DNA from: Paenibacillus sp. MZ04-78.2 | GTDB lineage: Bacteria; Bacillota; Bacilli; Paenibacillales; NBRC-103111 | Length of the DNA stretch: 56,301 nucleotides | Direction of reading: 5' to 3' | Assembly: GCF_024213375.1 (NCBI RefSeq) | Contig: NZ_JANAVJ010000034.1 | Coordinates: 1-56,301, forward strand | Shown: in pieces, positions 31,152 through 41,145 of the stretch | How the letters are laid out: the number at the start of each line of letters is the position of its first letter | Numbering within the stretch: the stretch's first letter is position 1 | Notes under the pieces: model-generated | Told to the model about the DNA's origin: nothing | The model's database searches: none | The model's input: the letters and a program-made list of their open reading frames with translations, nothing else | Position numbers and translations under genes: made by a program

Positions 31152-32192
31152 ATGAAACAATACAAATGGATACGATGGGCCGCCGCTGTCGGAATGGTCG
31201 TTCTGCTTGCCTCCGGCTGCTCGCTTCCGGGAAAAAAGGAACAGTCTCAGCAAATCGATCCTCCGCCAGCCGGTGCGGACGCCATGGCCACAAACGGCAA
31301 AGTGTCCCGGACGATTGCCAATCCGATGCAAGTGACGGTTTACGCCAAGGATGAAAAAGGGTTCGTCGCCCCGATTGCCGTTCAAGTCGAAAAGACCCAA
31401 GGCGCCGCCCGCAAGGCGCTTGAATACATGGTGGACGGCGGTCCGGTACAAGGACGTCTGCCGGCCGGATTTACAAGCCTCCTTCCCAAAGGTACCGAAA
31501 TCAAAGGCATAAACGTCGTGGAAGATCAAAAGCTGGCTATCGTTGATTTTTCCAAAATGTTTACAGATTATAACCTGCAGGACGAAAGAAAAATTATGGA
31601 AGCCGTCACCTGGACGTTGACAGGCTTTCCTTCGGTAGAGAAGGTGCAGCTCCGCGTCGAGGGCAAGGCATTGAAAGAGATGCCGGTCGGCGGCACGCCG
31701 CTCGACGAATCGCTGACCCGGGCGATCGGAATCAACGTAGAGAAGCCGGAAAGCGTAGAGTACGGACAATCGACGCCGGTTACGCTGTATTTCTTAAATC
31801 AGAATCAGGAAAATTACAGCTATTACGTGCCTGTCACCCGGCTCGTCCCAAGGACGGACAATGTTGCGGAAGCGGTCATCCGGCAGCTCATTGCGGGACC
31901 GGATCAGAAGAAAGGCTTAGTTGCCGTCATGGCTCCGGGAGCCGAGATGCTGAAAGTGGACAAAACGGACGACCTGATTACCGTCAATTTCTCAGATAAA
32001 ATGCTCGGCCCGGATAAAAAAGCGCCTGCCGAAGCGTTGAAAGCGGTTGTCTTATCGCTTACGGAAAATACGAACGCGGCCGCCAAGGTGCAAATCCTGG
32101 TGAACGGCGACGCCAAAGTAAGCGCGACCGATAATCAGAGCTATGCGAAGCCCGTGTCCCGCCCTCAGACTGTGAATCAACTGAAGCTGTAA
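31152..32192 (+). CDS. gerM: Sporulation/germination lipoprotein GerM
   Basis: A 346-residue lipoprotein with two GerM (GMAD) domains, required in B. subtilis for sporulation and germination and acting in the engulfment complex between mother cell and forespore. The signal MKQYKWIRWAAAVGMVVLLA leads to SGC with lipidated C23. Domain 1 (about 55-175) has ALEYMVDGGPVQGRLPAGFT and LLPKGTEIKGINVVEDQ. Domain 2 (about 205-330) repeats this as VIRQLIAGPDQKKGLVAVMA and GAEMLKVDKTDDLITVNFS. ATG follows AAGGAGG. The order gerM-rph-rdgB is the same as in B. subtilis. Confidence 0.93.
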   Translation: MKQYKWIRWAAAVGMVVLLASGCSLPGKKEQSQQIDPPPAGADAMATNGKVSRTIANPMQVTVYAKDEKGFVAPIAVQVEKTQGAARKALEYMVDGGPVQGRLPAGFTSLLPKGTEIKGINVVEDQKLAIVDFSKMFTDYNLQDERKIMEAVTWTLTGFPSVEKVQLRVEGKALKEMPVGGTPLDESLTRAIGINVEKPESVEYGQSTPVTLYFLNQNQENYSYYVPVTRLVPRTDNVAEAVIRQLIAGPDQKKGLVAVMAPGAEMLKVDKTDDLITVNFSDKMLGPDKKAPAEALKAVVLSLTENTNAAAKVQILVNGDAKVSATDNQSYAKPVSRPQTVNQLKL

Positions 32193-32218
32193 CTTGGCAC
32201 GATACTCACAAAACGAAC

Positions 32219-32258
32219 GCTCCTTCCTGTGCGGCCCGGCTTCCGGAAGGAGCGCTTT
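32219..32258 (+). terminator. Hairpin between gerM and rph
   Basis: GCTCCTTCC pairs with GGAAGGAGC across a 17-base loop and is followed by GCTTTTCC. The T run is short, so read-through into rph is likely. Confidence 0.6.
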
Positions 32259-32343
32259 TCCGTTTCCGCCAGCCCGTTTGGTTTTCCTGGGGCGCTCTGG
32301 TACAATGGGAACGTGAAATCCAAAAGGAGGAAATGAGACTTAC

Positions 32344-33102
32344 ATGAGAAGCGACGGGAGAAGAGTCGATCAGGCGCGTCCTGTGAAAATTACGACCAAT
32401 TACAATAAACACGCCGAAGGCTCGGTGTTGATCGAAGTGGGAGATACGCGGGTCATCTGCACGGCGACGGTGGAGGAACGGGTTCCGCCGTTTATGAAAG
32501 GGCAGGGCAAAGGATGGGTGACGGCCGAATACTCGATGCTGCCTCGTGCGACTTCGGTCCGCAATCAGCGCGAAGCGGCCAAAGGGAAGCTCGGCGGACG
32601 CACCATGGAAATTCAGCGGCTGATCGGACGGGCGCTGCGTTCCGTCGTCAATCTGGAAGCGCTCGGCGAACGTTCCATTACGCTGGATTGCGACGTGATC
32701 CAGGCGGACGGCGGCACCCGGACGACGTCAATCACCGGCGCGTTCGTCGCGATGGCTATCGCGATGGATAAAATCGCGCGGGAGCGGAATTTGAACCGGT
32801 TCCCGATCACCGATTTTCTCGGTTCCGTGAGCGTGGGCATCATTCAGGAGAAGCCGTGCCTGGACCTGAACTATGAAGAGGATTCCAAAGCGAAGGTCGA
32901 CATGAACGTGGTCATGACCGGCCAAGGCAAATTCGTCGAGGTGCAAGGAACCGGCGAAGAAGCCCCGTTCTCCCGGCAAGAGCTTGACGCGCTGCTGGCG
33001 CTGGCCGAAACGGGCATTCAGGAGATGATTCGGGAACAGACGCTGGCGCTCGGGCCGATTGCCGAACGCATTAAGGGGGCGTCCCATGCGGCTCGGAGCT
33101 GA
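32344..33102 (+). CDS. rph: Ribonuclease PH
   Basis: A phosphate-dependent 3'-5' exoribonuclease that trims tRNA 3' ends and forms a hexameric ring. The 252 residues fit the family. It begins [20 protein letters not shown]; the signature [18 protein letters not shown] occupies about 57-74. [20 protein letters not shown] (about 86-105) and [20 protein letters not shown] (about 115-134) follow, including the catalytic Asp-rich and phosphate-binding positions. The C-terminal part contains [23 protein letters not shown] follows AAAAGGAGG. It overlaps rdgB by 17 bases. Confidence 0.96.
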   Translation: MRSDGRRVDQARPVKITTNYNKHAEGSVLIEVGDTRVICTATVEERVPPFMKGQGKGWVTAEYSMLPRATSVRNQREAAKGKLGGRTMEIQRLIGRALRSVVNLEALGERSITLDCDVIQADGGTRTTSITGAFVAMAIAMDKIARERNLNRFPITDFLGSVSVGIIQEKPCLDLNYEEDSKAKVDMNVVMTGQGKFVEVQGTGEEAPFSRQELDALLALAETGIQEMIREQTLALGPIAERIKGASHAARS

Positions 33103-33715
33103 GGTCGTTATCGCGACCACAAACGCCGGCAAACTTAAGGAATTCGAGAAGATATTTCGGGAGAAAGGCATCGCGGTCAAAAGCCTGCTCGATTACCCGG
33201 AGATCCCGGATATCGTCGAGGACGGAGATACCTTTGCGGCGAACGCTCTGATTAAAGCCAGAGCGGTGGCCCGGCGGCTGGGCGTTCCCGCGGTGGCGGA
33301 CGATTCCGGTTTATGCGTGGATCGTCTGAACGGCGCGCCGGGGGTATACTCCGCCCGCTACGCGGGCGAGCCGAAGGACGATGCGGCGAATAACCGCAAG
33401 CTCGTCGGCGAGCTGGACAAGCTGGAGCCGCTGCCCCGACCGGATGATGCGGCTCATCCCGAAGCGCTCAGCCCCGCCCGTTTCGTCAGCGCCATTGCGC
33501 TGGTGGATGCGGAAGGAACGCCGCTTGCCGAAGTCGAAGGGACGTGCGAGGGCGTCATTATTCGCGAACCGCGCGGCAGCGGGGGCTTCGGGTATGATCC
33601 GTTGTTTTACGTCCCGCAGCTCGGCCGGACGCTGGCGGAGTTGACGCTTGAAGAGAAAAATGCGCTCAGCCATCGCGGTCAGGCCATCCGCAAATTGTGG
33701 AACTTCTTGGCCTGA
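33086..33715 (+). CDS. rdgB: XTP/dITP diphosphatase RdgB (HAM1 family)
   Basis: A house-cleaning pyrophosphatase that hydrolyses dITP and XTP so that deaminated purines stay out of DNA and RNA. ATG at 33086, inside the end of rph behind AAGGGGG, gives the usual start [20 protein letters not shown]. The nucleotide and metal-binding motifs are [20 protein letters not shown] (about 73-92) and [17 protein letters not shown] (about 167-183); the ending [16 protein letters not shown] is typical. At 209 residues it is of normal length. Tight overlap makes it coupled to rph. Confidence 0.95.
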   Translation: MRLGAEVVIATTNAGKLKEFEKIFREKGIAVKSLLDYPEIPDIVEDGDTFAANALIKARAVARRLGVPAVADDSGLCVDRLNGAPGVYSARYAGEPKDDAANNRKLVGELDKLEPLPRPDDAAHPEALSPARFVSAIALVDAEGTPLAEVEGTCEGVIIREPRGSGGFGYDPLFYVPQLGRTLAELTLEEKNALSHRGQAIRKLWNFLA

Positions 33716-33731
33716 AGAAGCCGTACGGCTA

Positions 33732-35576
33732 TTACTGAATCGATACTTTGTAATGGCGGAGCCACGTGTCGACTTGGGCCAAATAAGCGAACAGCTGCGG
33801 TCCGGTCATCAGCTGGCCGAACCAAGGCAGCTGGAAGCGGCCTTCGTGGTCCTCGGCGAGGGTGCGGATTTTGGCCGTATCGATGAACGGAAGCAGAGGC
33901 GAGGAAGGATCGTTTAAGATGTCCAATACCCGGGAACGGACGGCGGTTAAATAGTTTGGATTGTGCGTTTTCGGATACGGGCTTTTTTTGCGGGTCAGCA
34001 CGTCTTCGGGAAGAATGCCGCGGAGCGCTTGGCGCAAAATGCCTTTTTCCCGGTCGCCGGCCGTTTTGACCTCCCACGGAATATTCCATACGTATTCGAC
34101 CAGCCGGTGATCGCAGAACGGCACGCGCACTTCGAGACCGACCGCCATGCTCATCCGGTCTTTGCGGTCGAGCAGCGTCGGCATAAAGCGGGTAATGTTC
34201 AAATAGGACATTTCCCGCATCCGGTTCTGCTGTCCGTTCTCGCCGGCCAGACGGGGCACTTCGGAGAGAGCTTGCCGGTAGCGGTCCTGCACGTATTGGG
34301 CGGGCTTTACCCAATCGACGAATTCGGGAGAGAGCAGGGCGATGCGTTCGGGGGTCGCCAGCGACCAGGGGAAGGTTCCGGCATTCAGCGCTTCCTCCCG
34401 GTGAAACCAAGGGTACCCGCCGAAAATTTCGTCGGCCGCCTCGCCGGATATCGCCACTGTGGCGCCTTTTTTAATTTCCCGGCAAAATAAATAAAGCGAA
34501 CCGTCCACATCGGCCATTCCGGGCAAGTCCCTGGCCAGCACGACAGTTCGGAGCGCCTCGACGAGCTCCGGCGTATCGAATTCGATCGCGTGATGCACGG
34601 TTCCGAGGTGTTCCGTCATACGCTTGATCCAAGGCGCATCCGCATTCGGCTGAAAGGCGCTTGCTTGGAAGTGCTTGTCGTTGTCGACATAATCGACCGA
34701 ATAGGTGTGCAGAGCTCCGAGCCCTTGCTGCGCATAGTAGTGGGCGGCAAACGTCGTTAGCGCGCTGGAATCGAGCCCGCCGGATAAGAGCGTGCAGATC
34801 GGCACATCCGAGGCGAGCTGTCGGATCACCGTGTCCTGAAGCAGCTCGCGCACTTTGGCGGCCGTCGTCTCCACATCGTCCTCGTGCGGCTTGCTTTCCA
34901 GCTTCCAGTAAGCGCGTACGCTCAGGCCGCGCGCATCCATGACCATGCAGTGCCCCGGCTTCAGCTCCTGCATATTTTTATAGACCCCGTGGCCCGGCGT
35001 GCGCGCCGGCCCGATGGCGAAAATTTCCGCCAGCCCTTCGCCGCTGATCTGAACCGTAAAGTCCGGATGCGCCAGGATGGCCTTCGGCTCCGAACCGAAC
35101 AGCAGCCGGCCTTCCGAATAGGAATAGAAAAGAGGCTTGACGCCCAGCCGGTCGCGTACGAGGAACAGCGATTGCTCTTCGTGGTCCCAAATGGCAAAGG
35201 CGAAAATGCCGTTGAGCCGGTCGACGCAGGCTCGGCCCCATTCGACGAACGAAACGAGCAGCACCTCGGTGTCGCAGGTGGTGGCGAACCGGTGGCCTCG
35301 CTGCTCCAGCTCTTTTTTCAATTCGGGCGCATTGTATAGCTCGCCGTTATAGACGATGGTTATTGTATTATCCCCGACTTTCCGGGTCATGGGCTGGGCT
35401 CCGCCCGCCGGGTCCATGACGCTCAGACGGCGGTGGCCAAGCGCGCAGCGGGGCGTAATCCAGCTGCCGGAGGCATCCGGACCGCGCGAGGCGAGCGTAT
35501 CCGTCATCGTTTCGAGAACGGACGGATACTGGGTCAAATCCTTGTTCCAATCAATCCATCCCGTGATTCCACACAT
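33732..35576 (-). CDS. asnB: Glutamine-hydrolysing asparagine synthase (AsnB/AsnO type)
   Basis: Makes asparagine from aspartate, ATP and glutamine. ATG at 35576 is chosen so that the catalytic cysteine (MCGITGWIDW) becomes residue 1 after Met removal; GGAGAGG lies 9 bases upstream. The frame extends further up but would bury the cysteine. The class II amidotransferase domain covers about 2-215 (RRLSVMDPAGGAQPM, IVYNGELYN, HRFATTCDTEVLL). The synthetase domain follows with PP-loop LLSGGLDSSALT (about 245-256). At 614 residues it equals B. subtilis AsnO, the sporulation-associated paralogue, though this does not prove the same use. It is convergent with rdgB. Confidence 0.92.
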   Translation of the reverse strand: MCGITGWIDWNKDLTQYPSVLETMTDTLASRGPDASGSWITPRCALGHRRLSVMDPAGGAQPMTRKVGDNTITIVYNGELYNAPELKKELEQRGHRFATTCDTEVLLVSFVEWGRACVDRLNGIFAFAIWDHEEQSLFLVRDRLGVKPLFYSYSEGRLLFGSEPKAILAHPDFTVQISGEGLAEIFAIGPARTPGHGVYKNMQELKPGHCMVMDARGLSVRAYWKLESKPHEDDVETTAAKVRELLQDTVIRQLASDVPICTLLSGGLDSSALTTFAAHYYAQQGLGALHTYSVDYVDNDKHFQASAFQPNADAPWIKRMTEHLGTVHHAIEFDTPELVEALRTVVLARDLPGMADVDGSLYLFCREIKKGATVAISGEAADEIFGGYPWFHREEALNAGTFPWSLATPERIALLSPEFVDWVKPAQYVQDRYRQALSEVPRLAGENGQQNRMREMSYLNITRFMPTLLDRKDRMSMAVGLEVRVPFCDHRLVEYVWNIPWEVKTAGDREKGILRQALRGILPEDVLTRKKSPYPKTHNPNYLTAVRSRVLDILNDPSSPLLPFIDTAKIRTLAEDHEGRFQLPWFGQLMTGPQLFAYLAQVDTWLRHYKVSIQ

Positions 35577-35885
35577 AGCTTTCATCCTCTCCGGTCTTCC
35601 AGAATCTGTCGCTCCCATGAGGGGGCCAAAGATGACAGCAAGATGTTAAAGGTTATGCTTGGCGGGAGTGGATGATGTCTGTCCGGGCAAGCCGAGCCGT
35701 GGAAAACTTGATGAAAAAATGGACAAACGGACGAAGAAAAGTTACACTTAGCGTAGGTGTATTTTTATAATGGCCTGCGTCTCGGAAGCCGATGTATAGA
35801 AAGCGTCGGTTTTGTCTCACGCTATAGCTGGAGGAACGATAGGCAGGAAGACAATTGATCAACAGGTAAAGGTGGTTCATCATTA
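35577..35885. other. Divergent intergenic region between asnB and the small coiled-coil gene
   Basis: On the plus strand TTACAC, 18 bases and TATAAT (TATAAT near 35766-35771) could be a promoter for the 113-residue gene. The rest holds no recognisable gene, T-box or other conserved leader. Confidence 0.4.
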
Positions 35886-36227
35886 ATGAAAAGAACGTTC
35901 TCAGAACAACAAAAAGAATACAAGGAAGCCAAAGACAACTTCGAGAAGGCGAATAAAGAATTCGAACAAAAGCTCGCTACGACGAAAAAACTCGGTAACG
36001 TAACTCCGGAAGTGATGGAGCAGCTTGTCGGCGATACGGGACTTCATATTGCATTGAACCGGCTCGGTGCGGCGGAAGCCGCGCTTCTGAAATGGTCGCA
36101 CGAGATGATTCAGAACGAACGCGACTATTTGCAAAATAAAGAGCAGGTCGACCGCATGTACGGTTTCATCGATCAAAATCCGCACATTAAAGCGCAGCTC
36201 ATCCAAGCCGCGATGAAAATGGAATAG
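35886..36227 (+). CDS. Small helical/coiled-coil protein, unrecognised
   Basis: A 113-residue soluble, almost wholly helical protein. Residues 3-36 are strongly charged and coiled-coil-like (QQKEYKEAKDNFEKANKEFE). A second helical part includes GLHIALNRLGAAEAALLKWS and QNERDYLQNKEQVDRMYGFI. The layout recalls YlbF/YmcA-type small helical proteins, but no specific motif was matched and no function is claimed. ATG follows AAAGGTGG by 10 bases. It has its own strong terminator and is probably monocistronic. Confidence 0.65.
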   Translation: MKRTFSEQQKEYKEAKDNFEKANKEFEQKLATTKKLGNVTPEVMEQLVGDTGLHIALNRLGAAEAALLKWSHEMIQNERDYLQNKEQVDRMYGFIDQNPHIKAQLIQAAMKME

Positions 36228-36254
36228 ATTTCGGGAAATGGAACGCTGAAAAGC

Positions 36255-36297
36255 GCAGCCCGGATGCCGTGTTTATACGCATCCGCGGCTGCTTTTT
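36255..36297 (+). terminator. Terminator after the coiled-coil gene
   Basis: GCAGCCCGGATGC pairs with GCATCCGCGGCTGC (one bulge) and is followed by TTTTT. Confidence 0.85.
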
Positions 36298-36452
36298 CAT
36301 GTCCGCATACCGCGCGTCCGAATCCGGTATCCTAATATTAAGGGGACGATGGAATGGACAGGAAATCGATCGCGGCAGGAGATTTTGCTTTCGCTTCTTT
36401 TTTGGAGTACACTGGCATTCATAAAGAAGCTTAGCAAGAAAGGCGGTGTTTC

Positions 36453-37361
36453 ATGAGCGGGCAGACCAATGACAATGTGATTCTTTTTCCAAAAACCGTC
36501 GAATATTATCAATTCGAACTGACCCGGCTCCTTGAAGCGGAACGCTACGGAGAAGCGATGAAGCTCCTCCGCTTTTTGCTTGCCTGTCAATCCGACGACA
36601 ACCGGGCGCGGGAAGAATGGCGGTCCTTGCTCGACTGGCTGCAGGTCATGTTTCCGGACTTGGCGCTCGGGCAGGCGGACGAAAGCCAAGAGCTCAGCGA
36701 AGCGGACCTGCTGCGGCAGCATTTGCACGCCAAGGGCGAACAGAAAGGCGACTATGCGAAGCGGCTGCTGGCCAGCCTGCGGGAGCAGCGGGCCGTGGAC
36801 AAGCAACTGCTGGCTCTGGATCAGCTCGCGTTTCTGGAAGACGAATCGATCGACGAAGAGCTGCTCGGTTGGTTGAAGGAGGATGCCGGACGGCATCCGC
36901 TGATCGAGTTCAAGGCGCTGCAAACGCTCAGGAAGCGGGGCGTGACCGGCAGCGTAACGCTGCACAAGAACAGCGAAGCGGCGATCGTCGAGATCGAGGA
37001 TACGCCGGAGGCCTTCGATCAGTTTCCTTCGCAGATTCAAGAGATTATCAACCGCGTGCAGGAAATCAGCGAGACGCAGCACCCGGCGCTCTCTTATTTT
37101 GCATCGGAGACGTGGAACGAATTTTTGGCATTTATTTATGGAACTTCCGCTTACAGACAAATGCTGCGGCAGGACCCGACCTGCGTGGACGTGTGGGCAG
37201 CAGCGCTGCATTTGACCTTGCTCGAACAAGTATTTGAAGGCGGAGACAAAGCGGAGCTGTTCGAATTGTACGGGATTACGTCGAAGCTGGCGTTTCAGTG
37301 GGAGCAGGCTTACCGGATGATGCAGCAATTCGCCGCAAACGTATTCACCCGGAGATTATAA
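36453..37361 (+). CDS. YsoA-like helical-repeat protein
   Basis: A 302-residue soluble helical protein. The N-terminal part looks TPR-like (YYQFELTRLLEAERYGEAMK and LLRFLLACQSDDNRAREEWR, about 18-57), with further helices to the end (WAAALHLTLLEQVFEGGDKA near 240-265). Its position directly before tig matches ysoA of B. subtilis, a TPR-type protein of unknown role, and this synteny is the main reason for the name. AAAGGCGGTG precedes the ATG. A separate strong promoter for tig lies in the gap, so the two need not be co-transcribed. Confidence 0.65.
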   Translation: MSGQTNDNVILFPKTVEYYQFELTRLLEAERYGEAMKLLRFLLACQSDDNRAREEWRSLLDWLQVMFPDLALGQADESQELSEADLLRQHLHAKGEQKGDYAKRLLASLREQRAVDKQLLALDQLAFLEDESIDEELLGWLKEDAGRHPLIEFKALQTLRKRGVTGSVTLHKNSEAAIVEIEDTPEAFDQFPSQIQEIINRVQEISETQHPALSYFASETWNEFLAFIYGTSAYRQMLRQDPTCVDVWAAALHLTLLEQVFEGGDKAELFELYGITSKLAFQWEQAYRMMQQFAANVFTRRL

Positions 37362-37406
37362 AATGGCGCCGCGGGACGATTTCCCGACGTTTCCGCGTTT
37401 GAAGCC

Positions 37407-37435
37407 TTGAAAACCGCATTTATTACGGTTATAAT
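37407..37435 (+). promoter_or_regulatory. Sigma-A promoter of tig
   Basis: TTGAAA (37407-37412), a 17-base spacer and TATAAT (37430-37435) form a near-consensus promoter about 100 bases before the tig start. Confidence 0.8.
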
Positions 37436-37532
37436 ATAGTGGTTATATCGGCGGGCTTGTCCGGGCTGTACCGCGACTCCGCCAGAACGTGACAAAATTG
37501 CGATGGATAATTTTTGGAGGGGAAAGCATAAA

Positions 37533-38822
37533 ATGAAAGCAAGCTGGGAAAAAATAGAGAAGAACGTAGCCGTTCTTGATATTGAAGTGGACGCGGACCA
37601 AGTAGCCGCCGCTCTGGACAAGGCATTCAAAAAAGTTGTGAACAAAGTTAATGTTCCTGGCTTCCGCAAGGGCAAAGTGCCTCGCTCTATTTTCGAATCG
37701 AAATTCGGCGTGGAAAGTTTGTATCAAGACGCTCTTGATATCATCGTGCCTGACGCTTACATGGCAGCCGTTCAAGAGACGGGCATTCAGCCGGTGGACC
37801 GTCCGGAAGTGGACGTCGAGCAATTCGGTAAAGGCCAAGTTCTGAAGTTCAAAGCGAAAGTTACCGTGAAGCCTGAAGTCGAGCTTGGCGAGTACAAAGG
37901 CATCGCGCTCGAAGCTCCTTCCGTCGACGTAACGGCCGAAGAAGTGAACGAAGAGCTGGAAAAACTGCAAAAGCGCCATGCGGAACTTGTTCCGGTAGAA
38001 GCAGGCGCAACCGAGAACGGCGACATCGTCGTAATCGACTTCGAAGGCTTTGTGGACGGCGTTCCTTTCGAGGGCGGCCAAGCGGAGCGTTATTCGCTTG
38101 AGCTTGGCTCCGGCAGCTTTATCCCGGGCTTCGAAGAGCAAGTCGTCGGCCTGGAGAAAGACGGCGAGAAGGACATCACCGTAACGTTCCCGGAAGACTA
38201 CCATGCGGAAGAGCTGAAAGGCAAAGAAGCTGTTTTCAAAATCAAGCTGCATGACATCAAGCGCAAAAACTTGCCTACGCTCGACGACGAGTTCGCTAAA
38301 GATGTGAGCGAGTTCGAGACGCTGGACGAGTACAAAGCGGATTTGGAGAGCAAGCTGAAAGAGCGCAAGCAAAACGAAGCTGATCGCAAAAAAGAAAACG
38401 ATCTGGTAGAAAAAGCTTCCGAAGCTGCGCAAGTGGAAATTCCGGAAGTCATGATCAATGACGAATCGGAGCAAATGGTGAAAGAATTCGAAAACCGTCT
38501 GCGCACGCAAGGCATGAACATCGACATGTACTATCAGTTCACCGGTCAAAGCGCCGACAACCTCAAAGGTCAAATGCGCGCTGACGCCGAGAAGCGCGTA
38601 CGCAACAACCTCGTGCTTGAGGCAATCGCGAAAGCGGAAAGCCTTGAAGCGACGGAAGAAGAAATCAAAGCCGAGCTGGAGAACCTGGCCCAAATGTACG
38701 GTCGTTCCGTTGACGAAATCTACAGCATCTTTGCTTCCAACGGCAATTTGGGATCGCTGCTGCAAGATATCGTCAACCGCAAAACCGTGAAATTCCTGGT
38801 TGACAACAGCAAAACGGCTTAA
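37533..38822 (+). CDS. tig: Trigger factor
   Basis: A ribosome-associated chaperone and peptidyl-prolyl isomerase, 429 residues. ATG at 37533 behind TGGAGGGG gives the normal start MKASWEKIEKNVAVLDIEVD. The ribosome-binding domain carries the signature VNVPGFRKGKVPRSIFE (about 37-53). The FKBP-type PPIase domain is near 160-245 (ENGDIVVIDFEGFVDGVPFE, then GSFIPGFEEQVVGL). The long helical C-terminal domain with the chaperone arms completes the protein. It has its own promoter and terminator. It begins the tig-clp-lon block. Confidence 0.97.
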   Translation: MKASWEKIEKNVAVLDIEVDADQVAAALDKAFKKVVNKVNVPGFRKGKVPRSIFESKFGVESLYQDALDIIVPDAYMAAVQETGIQPVDRPEVDVEQFGKGQVLKFKAKVTVKPEVELGEYKGIALEAPSVDVTAEEVNEELEKLQKRHAELVPVEAGATENGDIVVIDFEGFVDGVPFEGGQAERYSLELGSGSFIPGFEEQVVGLEKDGEKDITVTFPEDYHAEELKGKEAVFKIKLHDIKRKNLPTLDDEFAKDVSEFETLDEYKADLESKLKERKQNEADRKKENDLVEKASEAAQVEIPEVMINDESEQMVKEFENRLRTQGMNIDMYYQFTGQSADNLKGQMRADAEKRVRNNLVLEAIAKAESLEATEEEIKAELENLAQMYGRSVDEIYSIFASNGNLGSLLQDIVNRKTVKFLVDNSKTA

Positions 38823-38852
38823 TTGGAAATTATATAAACGCGAAGAGACATG

Positions 38853-38888
38853 CAAAGGCACGTGTACATCCATGCGTGCCTTTGTTTT
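38853..38888 (+). terminator. Terminator of tig
   Basis: CAAAGGCACG pairs with CGTGCCTTTG over a 12-base loop and is followed by TTTTA. Confidence 0.85.
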
Positions 38889-39085
38889 ACCTTAAATCAC
38901 GTTTGACGTTTCCCCGAAGCATGCACATAAGAAGTACATAAGCATAACATAATAAGCGTTATATACGAGCAAGCGAATCATTACATATGCGGTACATTGT
39001 GAAATACATAGTCGGCAGCAAAGCAGTCCTGTCCCGTCGGGTGTACGTTAAAATACCCGCCACGTTTGCGTGTATCGGAGAGGAA

Positions 39086-39114
39086 ATGACTTTAGTCTTT
39101 AAACGTGCTACAAT
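39086..39114 (+). promoter_or_regulatory. Candidate promoter of clpP
   Basis: ATGACT (39086-39091), 17 bases and TACAAT (39109-39114) lie about 55 bases before clpP. No tandem GGTCAAA-type CtsR heptads or CIRCE element were found. The preceding AT-rich stretch (38889-39085) contains only a small CGGGT/ACCCG hairpin near 39038-39059. Confidence 0.55.
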
Positions 39115-39170
39115 GTTTTGAGTAAGGCTCGAAAATGAATTGCATTTTATGAAGTAAAGGGGTTGGGACG

Positions 39171-39761
39171 ATGACTCTGGTACCTATGGTTGTGGAACAG
39201 GAAGGCCGCGGCGAACGCTCTTACGATATTTACTCGCGTTTGCTGAAGGATCGTATTATTTTTTTGGGCAGCGCGATCGATGACGACGTCGCCAACCTGG
39301 TTATTGCCCAGTTGCTTTTCTTGTCGGCAGTAGATCCCGAGAAGGACATTCAATTGTACATCAACTCCCCCGGCGGTTCGGTGACGGCCGGTATGGGTAT
39401 ATATGATACAATGCAATTTATCAAACCGGACGTTTCGACGATTTGCGTCGGCATGGCCGCCAGTATGGGTTCTTTGCTGCTTACGGCAGGAGCCAAAGGC
39501 AAACGCTTGGCGCTTCCGAACAGCGAAGTGATGATTCATCAACCGCTTGGCGGCGTCCGCGGGCAGGCATCGGATATTAAAATTCATGCCGACTGGATTA
39601 TCAAAACAAAGCAGAAACTAAACCAAATCTATGTGGAGCGTACGGGGCAGCCTTACGAAAGAATCGAACGCGACACGGACCGTGACAATTTCATGAGCGC
39701 CGAAGATGCCAAGGCGTACGGTCTCATTGATGCGGTTATCACTCGCAGTGATCTGACTTAG
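39171..39761 (+). CDS. clpP: ATP-dependent Clp protease proteolytic subunit
   Basis: The serine peptidase that forms the two-ring degradation chamber used by ClpX and other Clp ATPases. Its 196 residues are of family length. The catalytic serine is in [18 protein letters not shown] (about S98), the histidine in [12 protein letters not shown] (about H123), and the aspartate in the later [14 protein letters not shown] region. The start [20 protein letters not shown] is typical. AAAGGGG precedes the ATG. It lies 15 bases before clpX, so protease and unfoldase are co-transcribed. In B. subtilis clpP is at a separate locus from tig-clpX. Confidence 0.97.
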   Translation: MTLVPMVVEQEGRGERSYDIYSRLLKDRIIFLGSAIDDDVANLVIAQLLFLSAVDPEKDIQLYINSPGGSVTAGMGIYDTMQFIKPDVSTICVGMAASMGSLLLTAGAKGKRLALPNSEVMIHQPLGGVRGQASDIKIHADWIIKTKQKLNQIYVERTGQPYERIERDTDRDNFMSAEDAKAYGLIDAVITRSDLT

Positions 39762-39776
39762 AAAAGGAGTGATCCC

Positions 39777-41042
39777 ATGTTTAAATTTAACGATGAAAAA
39801 GGCCAGCTCAAGTGCTCGTTCTGCGGCAAATCCCAGGAGCAGGTGCGCAAGCTGGTTGCCGGGCCCGGCGTTTATATATGCGACGAGTGCATCGAGCTTT
39901 GCACGGAAATCGTTGAGGAAGAATTGGGTCACGAGGAAGAGCTCGACCTGAAAGACGTGCCGAAGCCGAAGGAAATCCGCGCAATTCTGGATTCCTACGT
40001 CATCGGGCAGGAACAGGCCAAAAAATCGCTGTCGGTTGCCGTATACAACCATTACAAACGGATCAACTCGCAGCAAAGCAAGCTCGAAGATGTCGAACTG
40101 CAAAAGTCGAACATCGTCCTTGTAGGTCCGACGGGCAGCGGGAAAACGCTGCTGGCTCAAACGCTGGCCAAAATTTTGAACGTCCCGTTTGCGATCGCCG
40201 ACGCGACGTCTTTGACGGAAGCCGGATACGTAGGGGAAGACGTCGAAAACATTTTGCTGAAGCTCATTCAAGCGGCTGATTACGATGTGGAAAAAGCCGA
40301 GCGCGGTATTATTTATATCGATGAAATCGATAAAGTGGCCCGCAAATCGGAAAATCCGTCCATCACCCGCGACGTTTCGGGCGAAGGCGTACAGCAAGCC
40401 CTTCTGAAAATTTTGGAAGGCACGGTTGCATCCGTACCGCCTCAAGGCGGACGCAAGCATCCTCATCAAGAATTCATCCAAATTGATACGACGAACATCC
40501 TGTTTATTTGCGGCGGGGCATTCGACGGGCTTGAACAGATCATTAAGCGCCGGATCGGCAAAAAAGTGATCGGCTTCGGCACGGACGGTCATAAAGCCGA
40601 CCTGAAGCCGGGCGAATATTTGTCCCTTGTGCTTCCGGAAGACTTGCTGAAATTTGGTTTGATTCCGGAATTCGTGGGCCGTCTGCCGGTCATCTCGACG
40701 CTGGAGCCGCTGGACGAAGCAGCGCTTGTCCGCATCTTGACCGAGCCTAAAAATGCTCTTGTCAAGCAGTATCAAAAGATGCTGGAGATGGATAACGTGT
40801 CCCTTGAATTCGAACCGGAGGCGCTGGAGGAAATTGCGAAAGAAGCGATTAAGCGCAATACCGGGGCGAGGGGGCTGCGCGCCATTATCGAAGGCATTAT
40901 GCTGGAAGTGATGTACGAGGCGCCATCCCGCACGGAGAACTCCAAATGCATCGTGACCAAGGAAGCCGTACAAGCGAAGATCATACCTCAGATCACCGCA
41001 GCGGACGGCCAGTCCATGAAGAAAAAAGAAGAAAGCGCGTAA
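39777..41042 (+). CDS. clpX: ClpX, ATP-dependent Clp protease unfoldase subunit
   Basis: A hexameric AAA+ unfoldase that recognises tagged proteins and feeds ClpP. The N-terminal zinc domain has four cysteines (CSFC near 13-16 and CDEC near 35-38). Walker A is [16 protein letters not shown] (about 117-132), Walker [13 protein letters not shown], sensor and pore regions follow, and the IGF loop that docks on ClpP is [12 protein letters not shown] (near 262-273). The final [16 protein letters not shown] is usual. ATG follows AAAAGGAG. The 421-residue length is normal. Confidence 0.97.
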   Translation: MFKFNDEKGQLKCSFCGKSQEQVRKLVAGPGVYICDECIELCTEIVEEELGHEEELDLKDVPKPKEIRAILDSYVIGQEQAKKSLSVAVYNHYKRINSQQSKLEDVELQKSNIVLVGPTGSGKTLLAQTLAKILNVPFAIADATSLTEAGYVGEDVENILLKLIQAADYDVEKAERGIIYIDEIDKVARKSENPSITRDVSGEGVQQALLKILEGTVASVPPQGGRKHPHQEFIQIDTTNILFICGGAFDGLEQIIKRRIGKKVIGFGTDGHKADLKPGEYLSLVLPEDLLKFGLIPEFVGRLPVISTLEPLDEAALVRILTEPKNALVKQYQKMLEMDNVSLEFEPEALEEIAKEAIKRNTGARGLRAIIEGIMLEVMYEAPSRTENSKCIVTKEAVQAKIIPQITAADGQSMKKKEESA

Positions 41043-41145
41043 GCGCCGGATATATAAAAAAACCAAACGCCTCCAATCCGCAGGGACCGATTGATTCGTC
41101 CCCCGGAGCGGAGGATGTTTGGCATCATGGGAGAGAAGAAAACAC

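Noticed and set aside
38889..39170. CtsR or CIRCE operator before clpP
   Set aside because: No tandem GGTCAAA heptads and no TTAGCACTC-N9-GAGTGCTAA pair were found; only ordinary promoter elements are visible.
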